The position numbers and the translations under genes are program-made. The notes beneath the pieces are model-generated. The model saw nothing but the letters and a program-made list of their open reading frames with translations. It was not told where the DNA came from and searched no databases. From Heloderma charlesbogerti (Eukaryota; Chordata; Lepidosauria; Squamata; Helodermatidae), in NCBI GenBank assembly GCA_026122225.1, contig JANEZZ010000739.1, positions 2,728,001-2,792,000 on the forward strand: a stretch of 64,000 nucleotides of DNA. Direction: 5' to 3'. Positions 43,861 through 55,714 of the stretch are shown here, piece after piece (positions within the stretch are counted from its first letter, which is position 1; each line of letters begins with the position of its first letter).

Positions 43861-44590
43861 GAAAAACCATTAAGTTGATAATAAGGGAATATCTACACCA
43901 ATTCCCCAATTTTAAAATTTCTGAATGTTGAGCATTTTTTTAATTACCTCACGCACAGATGAAATCCCGTTAAATATTTGACCCTTTCATGTACTGATGC
44001 ATCAAGCAATATCAAGAGAAGGAGGAATCCTTTGGGGAAAAGATGGAACTGGTAGGTGCAGATATCTCAAGCTACTATTCATATTTTATCTGTGAAGAAA
44101 TCCCAGTAAATCCAGCAGTGCAGACATCCCTGAAAATAATCAGCCTTCTCTGTGACAGAGCTTCTGGCCCTTTGGTCCAGCTCTGAGCATTATCGGTGGT
44201 TTTTATAACAATGTTATTGCTAATTTTCCTTCAGGCCTCTAGACATCCCATCAGGCTTAGTGAGCAGGAGGGTTAATCACGCTGATGATTGCAGTGAAGA
44301 AAATGTGCTTACAATATGCTGCCATTATTGTGGCACTTAAAACAGCCAAACAACAGAAGCAGAATCAGGTGCAATGTGACTTTGACTTTTCACCCTTTCT
44401 TTGTCCTGAGGAAAGGTAATCTCAGATGGCTTCCTGCCCAGATTAGGTTGATGTGAAGAACACAGAGAAAAATACTATCCTTCAAGCTGTGGATATAATT
44501 TTGTATATCTACAGGTTGGACATAGACTCACAACTTGCGGAGTTGCAGATGTTTAGAAAGACATTAATCAACTCTTGAAATAGATATCAG
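43861..44590. other. Distal 5' flank of V2R-2
   Basis: Aligns with about 15330-15950 upstream of V2R-1. Non-coding; no promoter element can be called. Confidence 0.55.
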
Positions 44591-44720
44591 TAAGGATCAC
44601 TGAACTCACTTGAGTATGCCATGTGCCCTGCTTGTGCTGGGACACGAGCCAGCTGGTGGTTCACAGGAATGCTGCAAGTGCCTCTGCCCCTGCCACTGTC
44701 AGCAACTGTGTCCCTCTCTG

Positions 44721-45605
44721 CCAGTGCATTCAGCCCCCCAAAATCCATGGCTGTACGAAGTCTCCGCCCCCCGTCCCCATTCAAGGCACGCAGAATGGAG
44801 CCCCCAACCCATGAAAGGCATGCAAAATGGAACACTTACCTGCTGCCCTCCGCGTTGACTTGTGAATGGCGGCCGCCCTGCGGCCGCCATTTGCTTCCTC
44901 ATCATAGCCGTAATAGGCTACATAAATACTTACATAGCCTATCATGGCTAATGCAGGGACGCCTTTTGCTTCCCTGTGGAGGCCGTGATAGGCTACGTAA
45001 GTATTTACGTAGCCTATCACGGCAAGCAAATAACCCCCCAAACCTCGTATGCAAATGGCAGCGGCTACGGCGGCCTCCATTTACCTTCCCTATTTTTCAC
45101 CATTTTAGCCTACGTAAATATTTATGTCGGCTATTACAGTGAATCGGCGAAAAAAAGGGGAACTCAAATATCATAGTGGGCACTATTTGTGTTCCCCTTT
45201 TTTCCCCGCCGTAATAGCCTACATAAATATTTACGTAAGATAAAATGGCGAAAAATAGGGAACGCAAATGGCAGCCACCATAGCTACCGCCATTTGCCTA
45301 CACTGGTTTTTTTTTTTTTTTTTGGCCTGCCATGATAGGCTATGTAAATACTTATGTAGCCTTTCACACAGCAGCCTGGCTGGATGCAAATGGCAGCTGC
45401 TACGGTGGTCTCCCTTTGAGTCTGCAGCAGCCCGTCCATGGCTGGAACTCCGGCTGCAGATGGCCATGGCCGGTAGAATTCTGGGGGGGGGGAGGACCAG
45501 ATCACCTCCCCCCCCATTGAAGATTTGGGGGGGAGGGACGGAGCGCCTTCCCCCCCCTCCACGCATCACATCCACGAAAAGGTAAGTGACTTTCGTACAT
45601 CCCTA
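44721..45605 (-). mobile_element. Type I element E27 (beta end truncated, alpha complete)
   Basis: Lacks the first ~50 bases of a beta end (it enters at GCCAGTGCATTCAGCCCC) and runs through hairpins and palindromes to GACTTTCGTACATCCCTA. No duplication can be assessed. Confidence 0.85.
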
Positions 45606-46230
45606 GTGCTCAGCAGAGAGGGGCACAGTTGTTCTTATCCACAGCAGTCGAGGCAGCAGGATGAGACCTGAAAGGGAAGCACCATGGTGCTTCCCTCTCG
45701 GTTCCCATAGTGCCCTCACAGCTGCCACCAAGAGCAGCTGTGTCCCTCTCTGCTGGTCTTTGGCAGAGAGGGTTGCACTTTGTCTCAGTGGAGACATCAG
45801 GTTGGGAACAGGATGCCACTGCTCTGCAGAGTGGGGTGCACTTGTTCTCTGTAGCAGCAGAAGAGGAGGCAGGATGGGAGCCGAGGGGGAAGTGCCATGG
45901 AGCTTCCCTCTTGACTCCAATCCTGCCACTGCTGCTGCTGAGAGCCACACTTGGGCTGGTCTCCCGGCTGCTTCCGGGCTGCCGTGGCCACCATTTGAAG
46001 GCCAGAACCACAGTGATGATTTTTGCTAATCGACAAGCAACAGTGATGGAGAAGATGATGCTGAACACTGTTTGCCTCAGAAGGCAGTTCATGTTCCCAG
46101 GCCACTCACATTCCCAAGAGTTGCCAAAGAGTGGAGCTGGCCGGGGAGGATTCTGGGGGAGGAACGCAGTGCTTTTCCCCCACCGCGGACACCCCGGAAT
46201 GGATGGGTGACTGGGATTCGTACATCCCTA
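45606..46230 (-). pseudogene. Chimera: V2R TM2-TM3 fragment between transposon-like sequences
   Basis: On the minus strand 46110-45997 encodes NCLLRQTVFSIIF followed by RLAKIITVVLAF, clearly V2R extracellular loop 1 to TM3 but from a receptor diverged from V2R-2 and V2R-3. To its right is a type I alpha end (to 46230, GATTCGTACATCCCTA). To its left it is fused to AAATGGTGGCCACGGCAG and GGGAGACCAGCC, resembling the start of the type I beta-side exon. Next comes a diverged direct repeat of ~100 bp (about 45610-45705 and 45835-45930). One open frame of 160 codons spans V2R and repeat (46092-45610). It is either a gene fragment captured by an element or a V2R relic cut by two elements. Confidence 0.65.
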
Positions 46231-46469
46231 GAAAAGGGTGGACTCTCTCATCCTAGCCCATAAGTGCAGAGGTTTCCCGCCTTCCCCTCCATACAGAGGT
46301 CAACTGATTCCTAAGGTTAGAACCCCCAAGTAGGCAGCTCTCTTAGGTCCCATTTGGAGGATCAAGCAATTAGCATCTGTAAGCGTCATTAGGTTGAATG
46401 GGAATAAAGCCTTGGAAAAGAGCCCTATTCTCTGCGTGTTGATTCTGGCTACCTGAGGATCTCAGAAGG
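46231..46469. other. Short unassigned spacer
   Basis: Nothing recognised. Confidence 0.4.
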
Positions 46470-47044
46470 CGGCAGGGGCGACCTCCCTGCTGATCACATG
46501 TGCCCACAGACTTATACGCAAAATAGAGTCATGAATCTTGCATATAAGCCTATGGAGACAAAAACTTATATGCAAGATTCATGATTCTATTTGCATATAA
46601 GTCTATGGGCACATCCTCCTGATTGCCATTTTTTTTTTTAAGACATGGCAATTGGCCGGGACAAGGAGGAGACAAATGGTTCTGGCTGGCAAGAAGAAGC
46701 CAAGTGCTGTTCGGCCTCCAGGCCTCCTGGAGCGGAGGTAAGTGGTCCCGATCTGCTGCAGATTCCTGAGGCCAGATTCCAAGGACACTATTTGTGTTCC
46801 CCTTTTTTCTCCCGCCGTAATAGCCTACGTAAATATTTACGTAAGATAAAATGGCGAAAAATAGGGAATGCAAATGGCAGCCACCATAGCCACTGCCATT
46901 TGCATATGCTGGTGTGTTGTGTTTTTTTTTTGGCCTGCCATGATAGGCTATGTAAATACTTACACAAGGGCAACACAAATACTCATACTTAAGGGGAACA
47001 CAAATACTCATTTCAATTAGCAGCGGATTTCTCTGACATCCCTA
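46470..47044. mobile_element. Type II element E29 with a type I patch
   Basis: Has the CCCACAGACTTATACGCAAA inverted repeat (46502-46612), an outward donor GAGGTAAGTGG (near 46736) and a type II terminus (GCGGATTTCTCTGACATCCC) at the right; no left terminus found. Inside, 46788-46965 is type I sequence almost identical to 45181-45350. Confidence 0.78.
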
Positions 47045-47085
47045 GAAAGCACTAGACTACTATCAAAGCAACATTGAAAACATAT

Positions 47086-47520
47086 TGTTGCAGAACTCAG
47101 AGTCAGAGAGACCACGGAGTGAAGGAAAAAGAGTTTCTTTATTTAACGCACGGGCTTAAGGCTGGAATCATTTCCAAAGAGCCAGAAGCCCCGATTTACA
47201 TTAGCACATTGTTTTTATAGATACTGTGATACATAGGAAATGGCTCCTCCTCTCCCTCCCGTGTGGGGTTGCAGTCCTCAACATTTCTTCTCCTAGCACC
47301 ATTGTTTATAATACAAGAAATGGGTTATAGGTAACCATGATAAGCAGAGAACAGAAGAGAACATGATATACAATAAGCAAAGAACAGGAACATGATATGC
47401 AATTTGACTTAACCTTAGCCTTGCTGACAAGTCAGGATATTTCCACATTTTTGTTTTGCTAAACAGTAACTTGGCAGTAACATGAGGCTACTTAGTCTGA
47501 CCCACGATATGGCTGCTACA
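47086..47520 (-). mobile_element. Probable solo LTR of an endogenous retrovirus
   Basis: A 435-bp block with TG...CA ends. On the minus strand it begins TGTAGCAGCC and ends CTGCAACA, with AAATAAAGAAACTC about 60 bp before the end as a plausible polyadenylation signal. No internal retroviral genes flank it. The paralogous site at about 21400 (ACATATGGG) lacks it. The flanks (ATAT/TTAT) are only a weak duplication. Confidence 0.65.
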
Positions 47521-47665
47521 TTATGGAATGAGGATTTAGCCAGAGGAAGTATGTTTCACTCCCCCTGTAGCCTGTGGGATAAAGGTGTAGCAGGTGTGTA
47601 GTCACAAGCCAAGGCTTTCAGCTGACAGTTATTAGGGAGCAACCCAGAGTGTTCTCAGTAGAACG
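47521..47665. other. 3' flank of V2R-3
   Basis: Aligns in part with 22311-22377 of V2R-2, on the far side of element E10. Confidence 0.55.
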
Positions 47666-48826
47666 TAGGGATGGCGGAGAATTTCTCCCCGAAACTTCGG
47701 GGGGCCGAGTGCCAACGTGTTCGGCCCCCCGAACAAGTTTCGGGGAGAAATCCTCCGAACCCCCCCCGCCCCCCGCACTCCCCCCCCCGGGACGGGACTT
47801 ACCTTCACCGAATGTCCCTCCCGGTAGCGGGTCCGGACGGCGGTTCGGCGGGTGTTCGAGCGGGGCGGGAGCGGCAGCCGGTCTTTCGACTGGCTGCCGC
47901 CGCCGCCATTGCAATCAAAGAAAAAAAAAATGCCCCCTGATAGGCTACGTGACGATTCACATAACCTATCACGGCTAGATTTGCAAAGTCAGCCGTGATA
48001 GGCTACGTCAATCGTCACGTAGCCTATTACGGGTGACTTAAAAAAAAAAAAAAAGTGCGTACGGATAATGGCGGCCCCCATAGGGAGCCACCATTCCCAT
48101 TCCTTATTTTGTCGCTGTAGTCTACGTAAATGTTTACGTAGACTACGGCGAAAATAAGGGCAACGCTATAAAAATAAGGGCGAAAATAAGGGCAACATGG
48201 GGCTGCCTTTGAAAACCGTCTGGAAACTTCAGCTGGTCCAAAATAGGGCAGCAAGATTGTTAACAGGGACTGGCCTGCGAGCTCATATTACACCAGTACT
48301 TTTCCAGCTGCACTGGCTGCCAGTCCATTTCCGGGCCCGATTCAAAGTGCTGGTGTTAACATTCAAAGCCCTTAACGGCTTGGGGCCAGGTTACCTGAAG
48401 GATCGCCTCCTCCCTTATGTGCCTGCCCGGACCTTAAGATCATCAGCAGCGGCCCTTCTCCGTGAGCCCCTGCCAAACGAAGTGAGGCGGGTGGCTACTA
48501 GGAGGAGGGCTTTTTCTGTTGTGGCACCCCGGCTCTGGAATGAGCTCCCTAGTGAGGTTCGCCTGGCGCCTACATTGTACTCCTTTCGGCGCCAGGTGAA
48601 GACCTTTTTATTTTCCCAGGCATTTTAGCTTTCTAAATTTTTATCTTTGCTGTTTTAAATCTGTATTTTAAACTCCTGTACTGCTGCTAGGTTTTATTGT
48701 GTTTGTATTGTTATATTGTGGTTTTAATGTTCTATATATTTTAAATTGTTTTATTGTGTGTTGTTTGGTTTTAGTTTTTGTGAACCGCCCAGAGAGCTTC
48801 GGCTATTGGGCGGTATAGAAATGAAA

Positions 48827-48857
<31 letters not shown>

Positions 48858-49098
48858 ATAGCCGTGATAGGATACGTGAATCGTCACGTAGCCTATCAGG
48901 GGGCGTTTTGTTTTGTTTTTTTAACTTTCACGTTCGCGGCCGGGCGAGGCGGGAAGCCTCCTCCTTGGCCTGAATTTCGGCTAGGGCAAGGCGGGAAGCC
49001 TCCCCCCCGGCCTGAACTTCACGGGGGGAGCAGCGAAGCGCCTCCCCCCCACCGCGAACATCCTTCGACGACAGGTAAGGGACTTTCGTCCACCCCTA
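47666..49098 (-). mobile_element. Type I element E30 (beta-alpha) with a nested L2-like fragment
   Basis: TAGGGATGGCGGAGAATTTC to TTTCGTCCACCCCTA; perfect duplication GTAGAACG (47658-47665, 49099-49106). The right-hand inner modules are missing, replaced by L2-like sequence at 48180-48861. Confidence 0.93.
48180..48861 (+). mobile_element. L2-like LINE 3' fragment nested in E30
   Basis: An open frame (48197-48628) encodes the C-terminal end of ORF2: LQLVQNRAARLLTGTG, then FQLHWLPVHFRARFKVL and FSVVAPRLWNELPSEVR, followed by a 3'-UTR and (AAATA)n tail. The frame is intact over 143 codons, which suggests fairly recent insertion; 5'-truncated. Confidence 0.88.
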
Positions 49099-49273
49099 GT
49101 AGAACGTAATGATTAATAAGAATAAAATCTGATTCCATGTTTATGAATCCAATAGGAAATGTTTCACTGAGAAGTACGGGCAATATTTGTCCTTCATATG
49201 CAACACAGACACATGATTCATACATTTTTGAAAAAGAAGATTGATTCTCATATTCTTCAACTGTTTTTGTCAT

Positions 49274-50172
49274 TCATTTTGTTCTTTTTATTTGCTCTTT
49301 CACGTTTAGGTCAGGCCTCAACACTATAATGTAGCATTTGGGGAAAAAGATGCAAGAAAGTAAGCCAGCACTGGAAGTTAGGATAGAGAAGATCTCGACG
49401 GCCACCAGGTATTTCCCTTTGGTACTCAGATAGGCTGGAACAAAGGAGAGCCAAACGCTGCAAAAGACCAACATGCTGAAAGTGATAAACTTGGCCTCGT
49501 TGAAACTGTCTGGCAACTTCCTGGCTGGAAAAGCTACTGTGAAGCAGACAATGGCTAGAAAGCCCATGTAGCCCAGGACAGTGTAGAACATGGTGACTGA
49601 GCCTTCATTGCACTCTGCTACAATTTCTCCATTCAGTGAATGCATGTCCTTATCTGGGAATGGAGGAGAAGTGCTTAGCCAACTCACACAAAGGCCTGTT
49701 TGAATGGAGGAGCAGGACATGACTATCAAATTTGCAACCCTATTCCCTACCCATTTCCTCATTCTAGATCCTGGTTTGGTTGCCATGAATGCCAGAACCA
49801 CAGTGATAGTTTTTGCCAAAAGAGCAGAAAGAGCAACTGCAAAGATGATGCCAAAAGCTGTTTGCCGGAGAAGGCAGGTCATCGTATTTGGCTCTCCAAT
49901 GAACAGCAAGGAGCAGAGGAAGCAAAGGAGGAGGGAGATGAGGAGGATGTAGGTGACGCTCCGGTTGTTGGCTTTGACTATGGGAGTGTCCTGGTGCTTC
50001 ACAAAGTTTCCAAGTATGAAAGCTGTGATCACAGCAAATCCAACAGCAGATAAAGACAACGAAATCCCCAAAGGTTCCTCATAAGAGAGATAGCTTATAA
50101 CCTTGGGAATGCATTGATTCTGCTCTAAGTTTGAATAGTGATCTCCTGAACATTCAGTGCAGGAATCCATAT
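49274..50172 (-). CDS. V2R-3 exon 6 (seven-transmembrane domain), intact
   Basis: Terminal exon of a V2R, a class C GPCR expected to signal in basal vomeronasal neurons. After acceptor TTTTCAG it starts in phase 1 (exon 5 supplies one G, giving D-MDSC). In the 298 residues from that Met: cysteine-rich end ([11 protein letters not shown]), TM1 about 33-57, TM2 71-91, TM3 99-128, TM4 143-165, TM5 190-214, TM6 226-249, TM7 254-283. The conserved TM3-loop cysteine pair is C99 and C187. The [13 protein letters not shown] motif follows TM7, and the stop comes eight codons after KEQ. No stop, frameshift or insertion. Near identical to V2R-2 exon 6 where both exist. Confidence 0.95.
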
Positions 50173-50279
50173 CTGAAAAGGAAAAAGTAGCAGGTTTAAA
50201 AAAAAAAAAAAATGAGAGAAAGACAGCTGATGCAATCTAGGAAGAAGGTAGAGGCCTCAAAGCAAAAGTGTAGCGTGGT

Positions 50280-50781
50280 TAGGGATGGCGGAGAATTTCT
50301 CCATGAATCTCCGGGAGGCTGAATGCCAACGCATTCGGCCCCCTGAAATTGGTGGGGAAATTCTCCGCCGGCCCCCCCCCCGGGATGGGACATACTGTGG
50401 CCGAATGTCACTCTCGGCGGTGGGTCCCGGCAGCGGTTCGGCGGCGGTTCGGCGGGGGCGGTGGTGGCTGCTGGTCTTCTGACTGGCTGCCGCCGCCGAC
50501 ATTGCAAAATAAAAAAGTAAAGTAAAAAAAAAAACCACACACCCGTGATAGGTTACGTAATGATTTACGTAGCCTATCATGGCTAGATTTCCAAAGTCAG
50601 CCGTGATAGGCTACGTAAATTGTCACGTAGCCTATCACGGGTGACTTTGAGGAAAAAAAAAAAAGCACGTATGCAAATGGCGGCGCCCATGGGCATCGCC
50701 ATTTGCGTTCCTTAGTTTGGCACGTCTAGTCTACGTAAAGATTTATGTAGACTATGGCAAAAATAAGGGCAATGCAAATAG
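50280..50781 (-). mobile_element. Type I half-element E31 (beta end only)
   Basis: TAGGGATGGCGGAGAATTTC to the first inner palindrome, then abrupt change to V2R intron sequence that aligns with V2R-2 near 27545. The alpha half and some intron are lost. Confidence 0.87.
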
Positions 50782-50887
50782 CACAAAAGGTGTGCCAGGA
50801 AATGTACCAATGACTATTTAGGAAGACTTTTAGTCATTCTGTCCCCATTGACATGCTCCTTTCAAGTTCCACACCACATAGTATATG

Positions 50888-50919
50888 TCTCTCTGTCTGT
50901 CTGTCTGTCTGTCTGTCAT
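50888..50919. repeat. (CTGT)n microsatellite
   Basis: About seven CTGT units in intron 5 of V2R-3; the aligned V2R-2 region has a CCTG-rich tract near 27660-27685. Confidence 0.9.
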
Positions 50920-51086
50920 CTTTCCATCAATAACTGTTTTAAACTTTCACAGGCAAAGATGTTCAGGGATCGGTAACTTCTTCCTACTCCTTCCAAACCA
51001 AAGACCAGGCCAACTTCCATTATATCATTTTACGTGATACTGTATGATATGTAGCATGCTCGATATGTGTGAAGATGAACATTTAC

Positions 51087-51213
51087 CCTTCCAATAAGAA
51101 ATCTTCCCTTGAGGACATGGGGCACAATCATAACAGCAAAATGGCTCCCCTTCCTTCTTTTTCCTGATGTAACCAGGACGGCAGTTGTCATTACACAGGG
51201 AAATGGGCACCAC
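51087..51213 (-). CDS. V2R-3 exon 5 (cysteine-rich linker), intact
   Basis: 127 bp encoding VVPISLCNDNCRPGY and FCCYDCAPCPQGK, the NCD3G segment needed to couple ligand binding to the membrane domain. Acceptor AAATAG, donor GAAGG|GTAAAT. Enters in phase 0 and leaves in phase 1, matching exons 4 and 6. Confidence 0.93.
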
Positions 51214-52237
51214 CTATTTAGAAACATTGGTGAAGAGTGGTTAGGTCTGAGAAAAAGCTGTTTTGAGAGTTGTAGTTTCACTTGTGGGTGTTAAGAAAGA
51301 AACGTGGAATTCTCAGTTGGGAAGATTAATACTTGCAGAGTGTTTGAGGTAATAAAATCTCTAAGCAAATGACATAGAAAAGTATCCAAACACTGTCAAA
51401 ATACAGTCTTGATATAAACAAATAAAAAAAGAAACCATAAAGTGGAGAAGTGGTATGATAAGGAATATTGAAACAGGGAAAGCTTGCATAGGCCAGGTAT
51501 ACAGAGGGGGACATGGGCTGCTACGTGCCTTGCTCCTAGCTGATTTAGAGCTTTGTATGTCAACAACAGAAACTGGAATATGGCTCAATAGCTCATATCC
51601 TAAACACCCTGTGCATTTCTTTCAACACAAATGTGCACACGGCTGGATGCCTTATTGAGACGCCTACTTGCTCCATTCTGAACTAGTTCCCACTTCTGAA
51701 CGAGGTGAAGGGCAACTCCAAATATAGTGTATTACATGAATCCAATTGTGAGGTTACTCTGGTTCATATACCACTGTGGGTAGGGTATCCCTCTCTAGGA
51801 ATTGGTGTAGTTACCACACCAGCTGAAGTGGGGAATTGGTGCTCCAAGCCGTTGAGGGTTTCTGGGCCTCCAGTGACAAGGATATATCCAGAGCAAAGAT
51901 ATATCCAAAGATATATCCTGTTCAAACAGAGGGAGTGTTGCCTCTTTCAGAACAGGAAAACAACCTGTTTCCTGGACTGCTTACCACCCACATACGGTCT
52001 CTGTCTAGTCATGATTTAGTTGCTGTGCATTAGCCCTCCTCCAGCCCATGATTACATCCAGGGACGAGTTCAGAATATGCACATCCTCTCCTGACTCTGA
52101 TGTTGCAGAGAGACAGAACTGGGTGTCATTAGCATACTGCCCTAGATCTCCTAATGACCACCTCCAACTGCATCATATTGATCTCCTACGGCATTGGGGA
52201 CACAATAGTGTGCAGTGAGGCTCCTCAGTTCCAGTGT
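51214..52237. other. V2R-3 intron 4, part not present in V2R-2
   Basis: From about 51245 there is no counterpart in V2R-2 (replaced by half-element E15). About 52020-52200 resembles LINE-derived non-coding sequence; no exon. Confidence 0.45.
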
Positions 52238-52634
52238 TAGGATGTTGGAGAATTCTGCCACAGACTCCAGTGAGGCCAGATTATAAAGAAGTCCATGGCG
52301 GAACACACTACCCCCCCTTGCCACCCCCCGAAATCCCCCCCCGGAATGGACCTACCTGGCGATGGCGGTGGCTCTGGCAGCAGCTCTGGCAGCGGCTTCT
52401 CTGGGTCATCTTCCTGCTGCTGCTGGGCTGGGTCGTCCTCTGGCCACTCCTGGTCCATTTGCAGCCGCAGCCCAGCAGCAGCAGGAAGTTCGGCTGCAGC
52501 TGGCACTGGCCGGCGGCTCCGCGGCCTTGCCGCAGAGCAGAGCAGGCCAGGGAGGATTCTGAGGGGGAGGGATGGATCGCCTCCCCCCCACCGCAGACTG
52601 CTGGCCAGAACGGGGTAAATGTTTCACACCCCTA
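52238..52634 (-). mobile_element. Short type I-related element E32
   Basis: TAGGATGTTGGAGAATTCTG to GTTTCACACCCCTA. Keeps GC-rich sub-terminal parts but none of the palindromes. No clear target duplication. Confidence 0.65.
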
Positions 52635-54181
52635 GTGTCATGGGTCTGAGGCTCACTCACCCAATGTTATCTCTAGTTCTGGCCCTGTGTGTAAGAGCGG
52701 AACCATTATAAAATGGTGTCCCAAAGTCACAAAGGCAGTGAAAAGGGATACTGCAATTGATGGTATCCAAAGCCAATGAGGGATGCTTAAACAGCAACAG
52801 GCTTGCACTTTTCCATCCCTCTTCTGAAGAAGGTCATCCAGCAGGTAACCAAGGCTTATTCCATGTGCAACCTGGACCTGAAGCTGGACTGAAATGGGTC
52901 AAGGTAATCAGCTTCATCCAAGAATGCCTGAAAGTTGCACATCCCCACCTCCTTCAAGACTACAGGGACCACCAGATCATATAATATTGCTGTGATATTT
53001 TAATATTGCATAGGTCGGGTCTTTATGGTCACTAAGTGTTCAATATTAAAGTTATGGAAGTTCCCAAGTCACCAGTGTTTCTTTGTTTTTTCTCAACATT
53101 GTGACCACGGGAACGACAGGTCCTTGCAGATTGTCCAGGGTATGAAAGGGCATCTTGGCGGGCATGGAGGGAGTGTGAGTGAGGGCAGAGGCTCAAGGAA
53201 ACCGAGATAATAGTCGTAGAGTTCTCCAACACCACATGTGAAATCACCTTAGCCAGGCCAGCCAGGGAGGCCATTGGGCAGCAGGCTGTGAAGTCCCCAA
53301 CAGCATCCAGAATGATCTGTCTGTTTGTCCCAACACAAGGTGTAGGCCATCATAGCCCATTCCAGGGTGAAGGATTTTCCTGGTGAACAGCATGAAACAC
53401 TTCTAGGAGACCATCCCTAGCCCTCATGCATGCTTTTCTGCACTGTATGTGTCTACACGTGTGTTTGTGTATCACGAGCATCCGTAGTGTGTCTGTGTGG
53501 TACTCCTTACAATATGCAGATTACCTTTGTATTGTGCCAGTGAGTATATGTGTTAGGTGCATGTATGTGCTAGGGTTGAGCCAAAACAGCCATCCCTGTC
53601 AGGCTGGAAATTGGGAGTCTTTCTTTTAGCTTTGTTGTTGTTGTAATCCGACAAACATATGCAAGAAACAAAACAAACTATGATTTGCAAGTGACAAAGT
53701 GATCATGGCACACATTGCATTTATCATACATATATATACTTATGGCAGGCACACACATCAGCTCTGCAAGCTAGGAGAGAACCCTCAGGGGAACAAATAT
53801 TTGAATATCCTTGAAGAAAGCCTGAACTTGCCAAGCAGTTCAAGAAAAGTGTGTGTGCGTGTGTGAGTGTGCATGTGTGTTAGAGAAAGAGGCCAAGGCA
53901 CAGAGAGAGAGAGAGAGAGAGAGGTGGGGGGGTTGTGGGCAATGTTCTATAGAGGCATTATGGCAGACAGAAGGAATCTGTTTGAATCTGAAGCCCTATT
54001 CCTTTATTCCCTTGCTGTGAGCAAGGCTGATATAGGCATGGGGATGTGGGCACCACAGACATATTGTCTGGCTCCCAGTTAATCCTTCAGAATTGTGCAC
54101 AAATGTCCTGAAAGGTCTGTGCAAGTACATTACTTTTGGGCAATGAAAAATGGAGTCATGGTGAACTGATTCAGATTGAGA
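52635..54181. other. V2R-3 intron 4, continued
   Basis: Collinear with V2R-2 from 53523 (28478). Contains TG-rich (about 53850-53880) and (GA)n (about 53901-53922) tracts. No exon. Confidence 0.55.
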
Positions 54182-54714
54182 TAGGGGTGGACGAAAGTCC
54201 CTTACCTGTCGTCGAAGCGTTGCCCTTATTTTCGCCGTAGTCTATGTAAACATTTACGTAGACTACAGTGACCAAATAAGGAACGGGAATGGCGGCTCCC
54301 TATGGGGGCCGCCATTATCCGTACGCGCTTTTTTTTTTTTTTTTAAGTCACCCGTGATAGGCTACATGACGGTTGACGTAGCCTATCACAGCTGACTTTG
54401 CAAATCTAGCTGTGATAGGCTACGTGAATCATCACGTAGCCTATCAGGGGGCGTGTTTTTTTTTTCTTTGATTGCAATGGCGGTGGCGGCAGCCGGTCGA
54501 AAGACCGGCTGCCGCTCCCGCCCCGCTTGAACACCCGCCGAACTGCTGGTCGGACCCGCCACCGGGAGGGACATTCGGTGAAGGTAAGTCCCGTCCTGGG
54601 GGGGGCAGGGGGCGGGGGGGGTTGGAGGATTTCTCCCCGAAACTTGTTCGGGGGGCCGAACACGTTGGCGCTCTGCCCCCCGAAGTTTTGGGGAGAAATT
54701 CTCCGCCATCCCTA
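54182..54714 (+). mobile_element. Type I element E33 (alpha-beta), internally deleted
   Basis: TAGGGGTGGACGAAAGTCCC to CTCCGCCATCCCTA; perfect duplication GATTGAGA (54174-54181, 54715-54722). Shortly after the alpha end it jumps to the inner palindrome, losing the left outer pair. V2R-2 has the empty site near 28950. Confidence 0.93.
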
Positions 54715-54722
54715 GATTGAGA

Positions 54723-55486
54723 CAATAGGAGAGTCAATGGTTTAAAGACCAGGTAAGCACCCCCTCACTAGAGCCAATCTATGTATATTGTGTAGTCTGC
54801 CGTTGTGGGGTCACATCCCATAACTGAAGAAATCAGCACTGATCACAGAATCCCATTGATTTCCTCTGCAAAACCCTTTGAAAACCCTGATGTACTTGAA
54901 GCATTCTAGCTTCAGAATGCCACTGAGCATGCATGATACAGCTAGCTTTGCAGCATTAGCCACCCTAGGTTATAATGGGACAGAAAAACCTTAATATTTT
55001 TAAGCCACTGCTCAGAACATCACCAAACCAATGGAAGCACACCTCTTCAGCAAGCATGAGTAAAGGAGTTTTCACCGAAATTGGAAAGAATGATAAGCCA
55101 TACTGGAACTGAGGGGAAAAATAAATACATGTGCCAAGTTTAAGCCCTGTTTCACAAGCTGTACCAGTGACAACTTTAATCAGATTTATTTGAATGTTTG
55201 TGCAATTGTAGACCTCCTAAGGTAGAACACGGAAAACAAGTTTTTAGTTATCATCTCAAGTGGTGTCATTTTCATAATCAATACAATTTTGAGGTTATAG
55301 TGGTGGAACTTCTGTGTGTGTGTGTGACTCACCTAAACTAAAGGGGCACTCCCCTGCCTCTTTAATTCCTTTTGCAGCTCTATTTTTGCCTCCTACCTAT
55401 GTATGCTGAACATGACAGGTGATGTAAAATATTTGTAAACAACCACACTATTTCTACTCCATCTTGTATGCTTTTTCCAGTCTCAC
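54723..55486. other. V2R-3 intron 4, exon-proximal part
   Basis: Collinear with 28955-30446 of V2R-2 apart from E16. Non-coding. Confidence 0.6.
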
Positions 55487-55714
55487 CTGGTTGAACATCC
55501 TAGGCCACACAATGTGTTTTTCATGGACGGTCAACATTTTTCCGGGGGGAGCTCGTGGGTTGAACATTCCCACATTCACTCTCACAAAAGATTGATTTGG
55601 GAAAATTATCCAGTTGGTAACATCATATCCTGTGACAGCATCTCCATTTTGATCAAACTGTATTGTCTCTCCTGCGCTGTTGTTGAATGACATGCCCCTT
55701 AGAAAGGGATGGGG
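55487..55714 (-). CDS. V2R-3 exon 4, intact
   Basis: 228 bp, 76 codons, phase 0 at both ends. Starts PHPFLRGMSFNNSAGETIQ after acceptor ATTTAG and ends VWPRMFNQ at donor CCAG|GTGAGA. Encodes the last part of the ligand-binding region. It is the uninterrupted counterpart of V2R-2 exon 4. Confidence 0.95.

Noticed and set aside
45606..46092. Novel 160-codon protein
   Set aside because: The frame joins a V2R fragment to a diverged direct repeat; no start context, splice sites or conservation support it as a gene.
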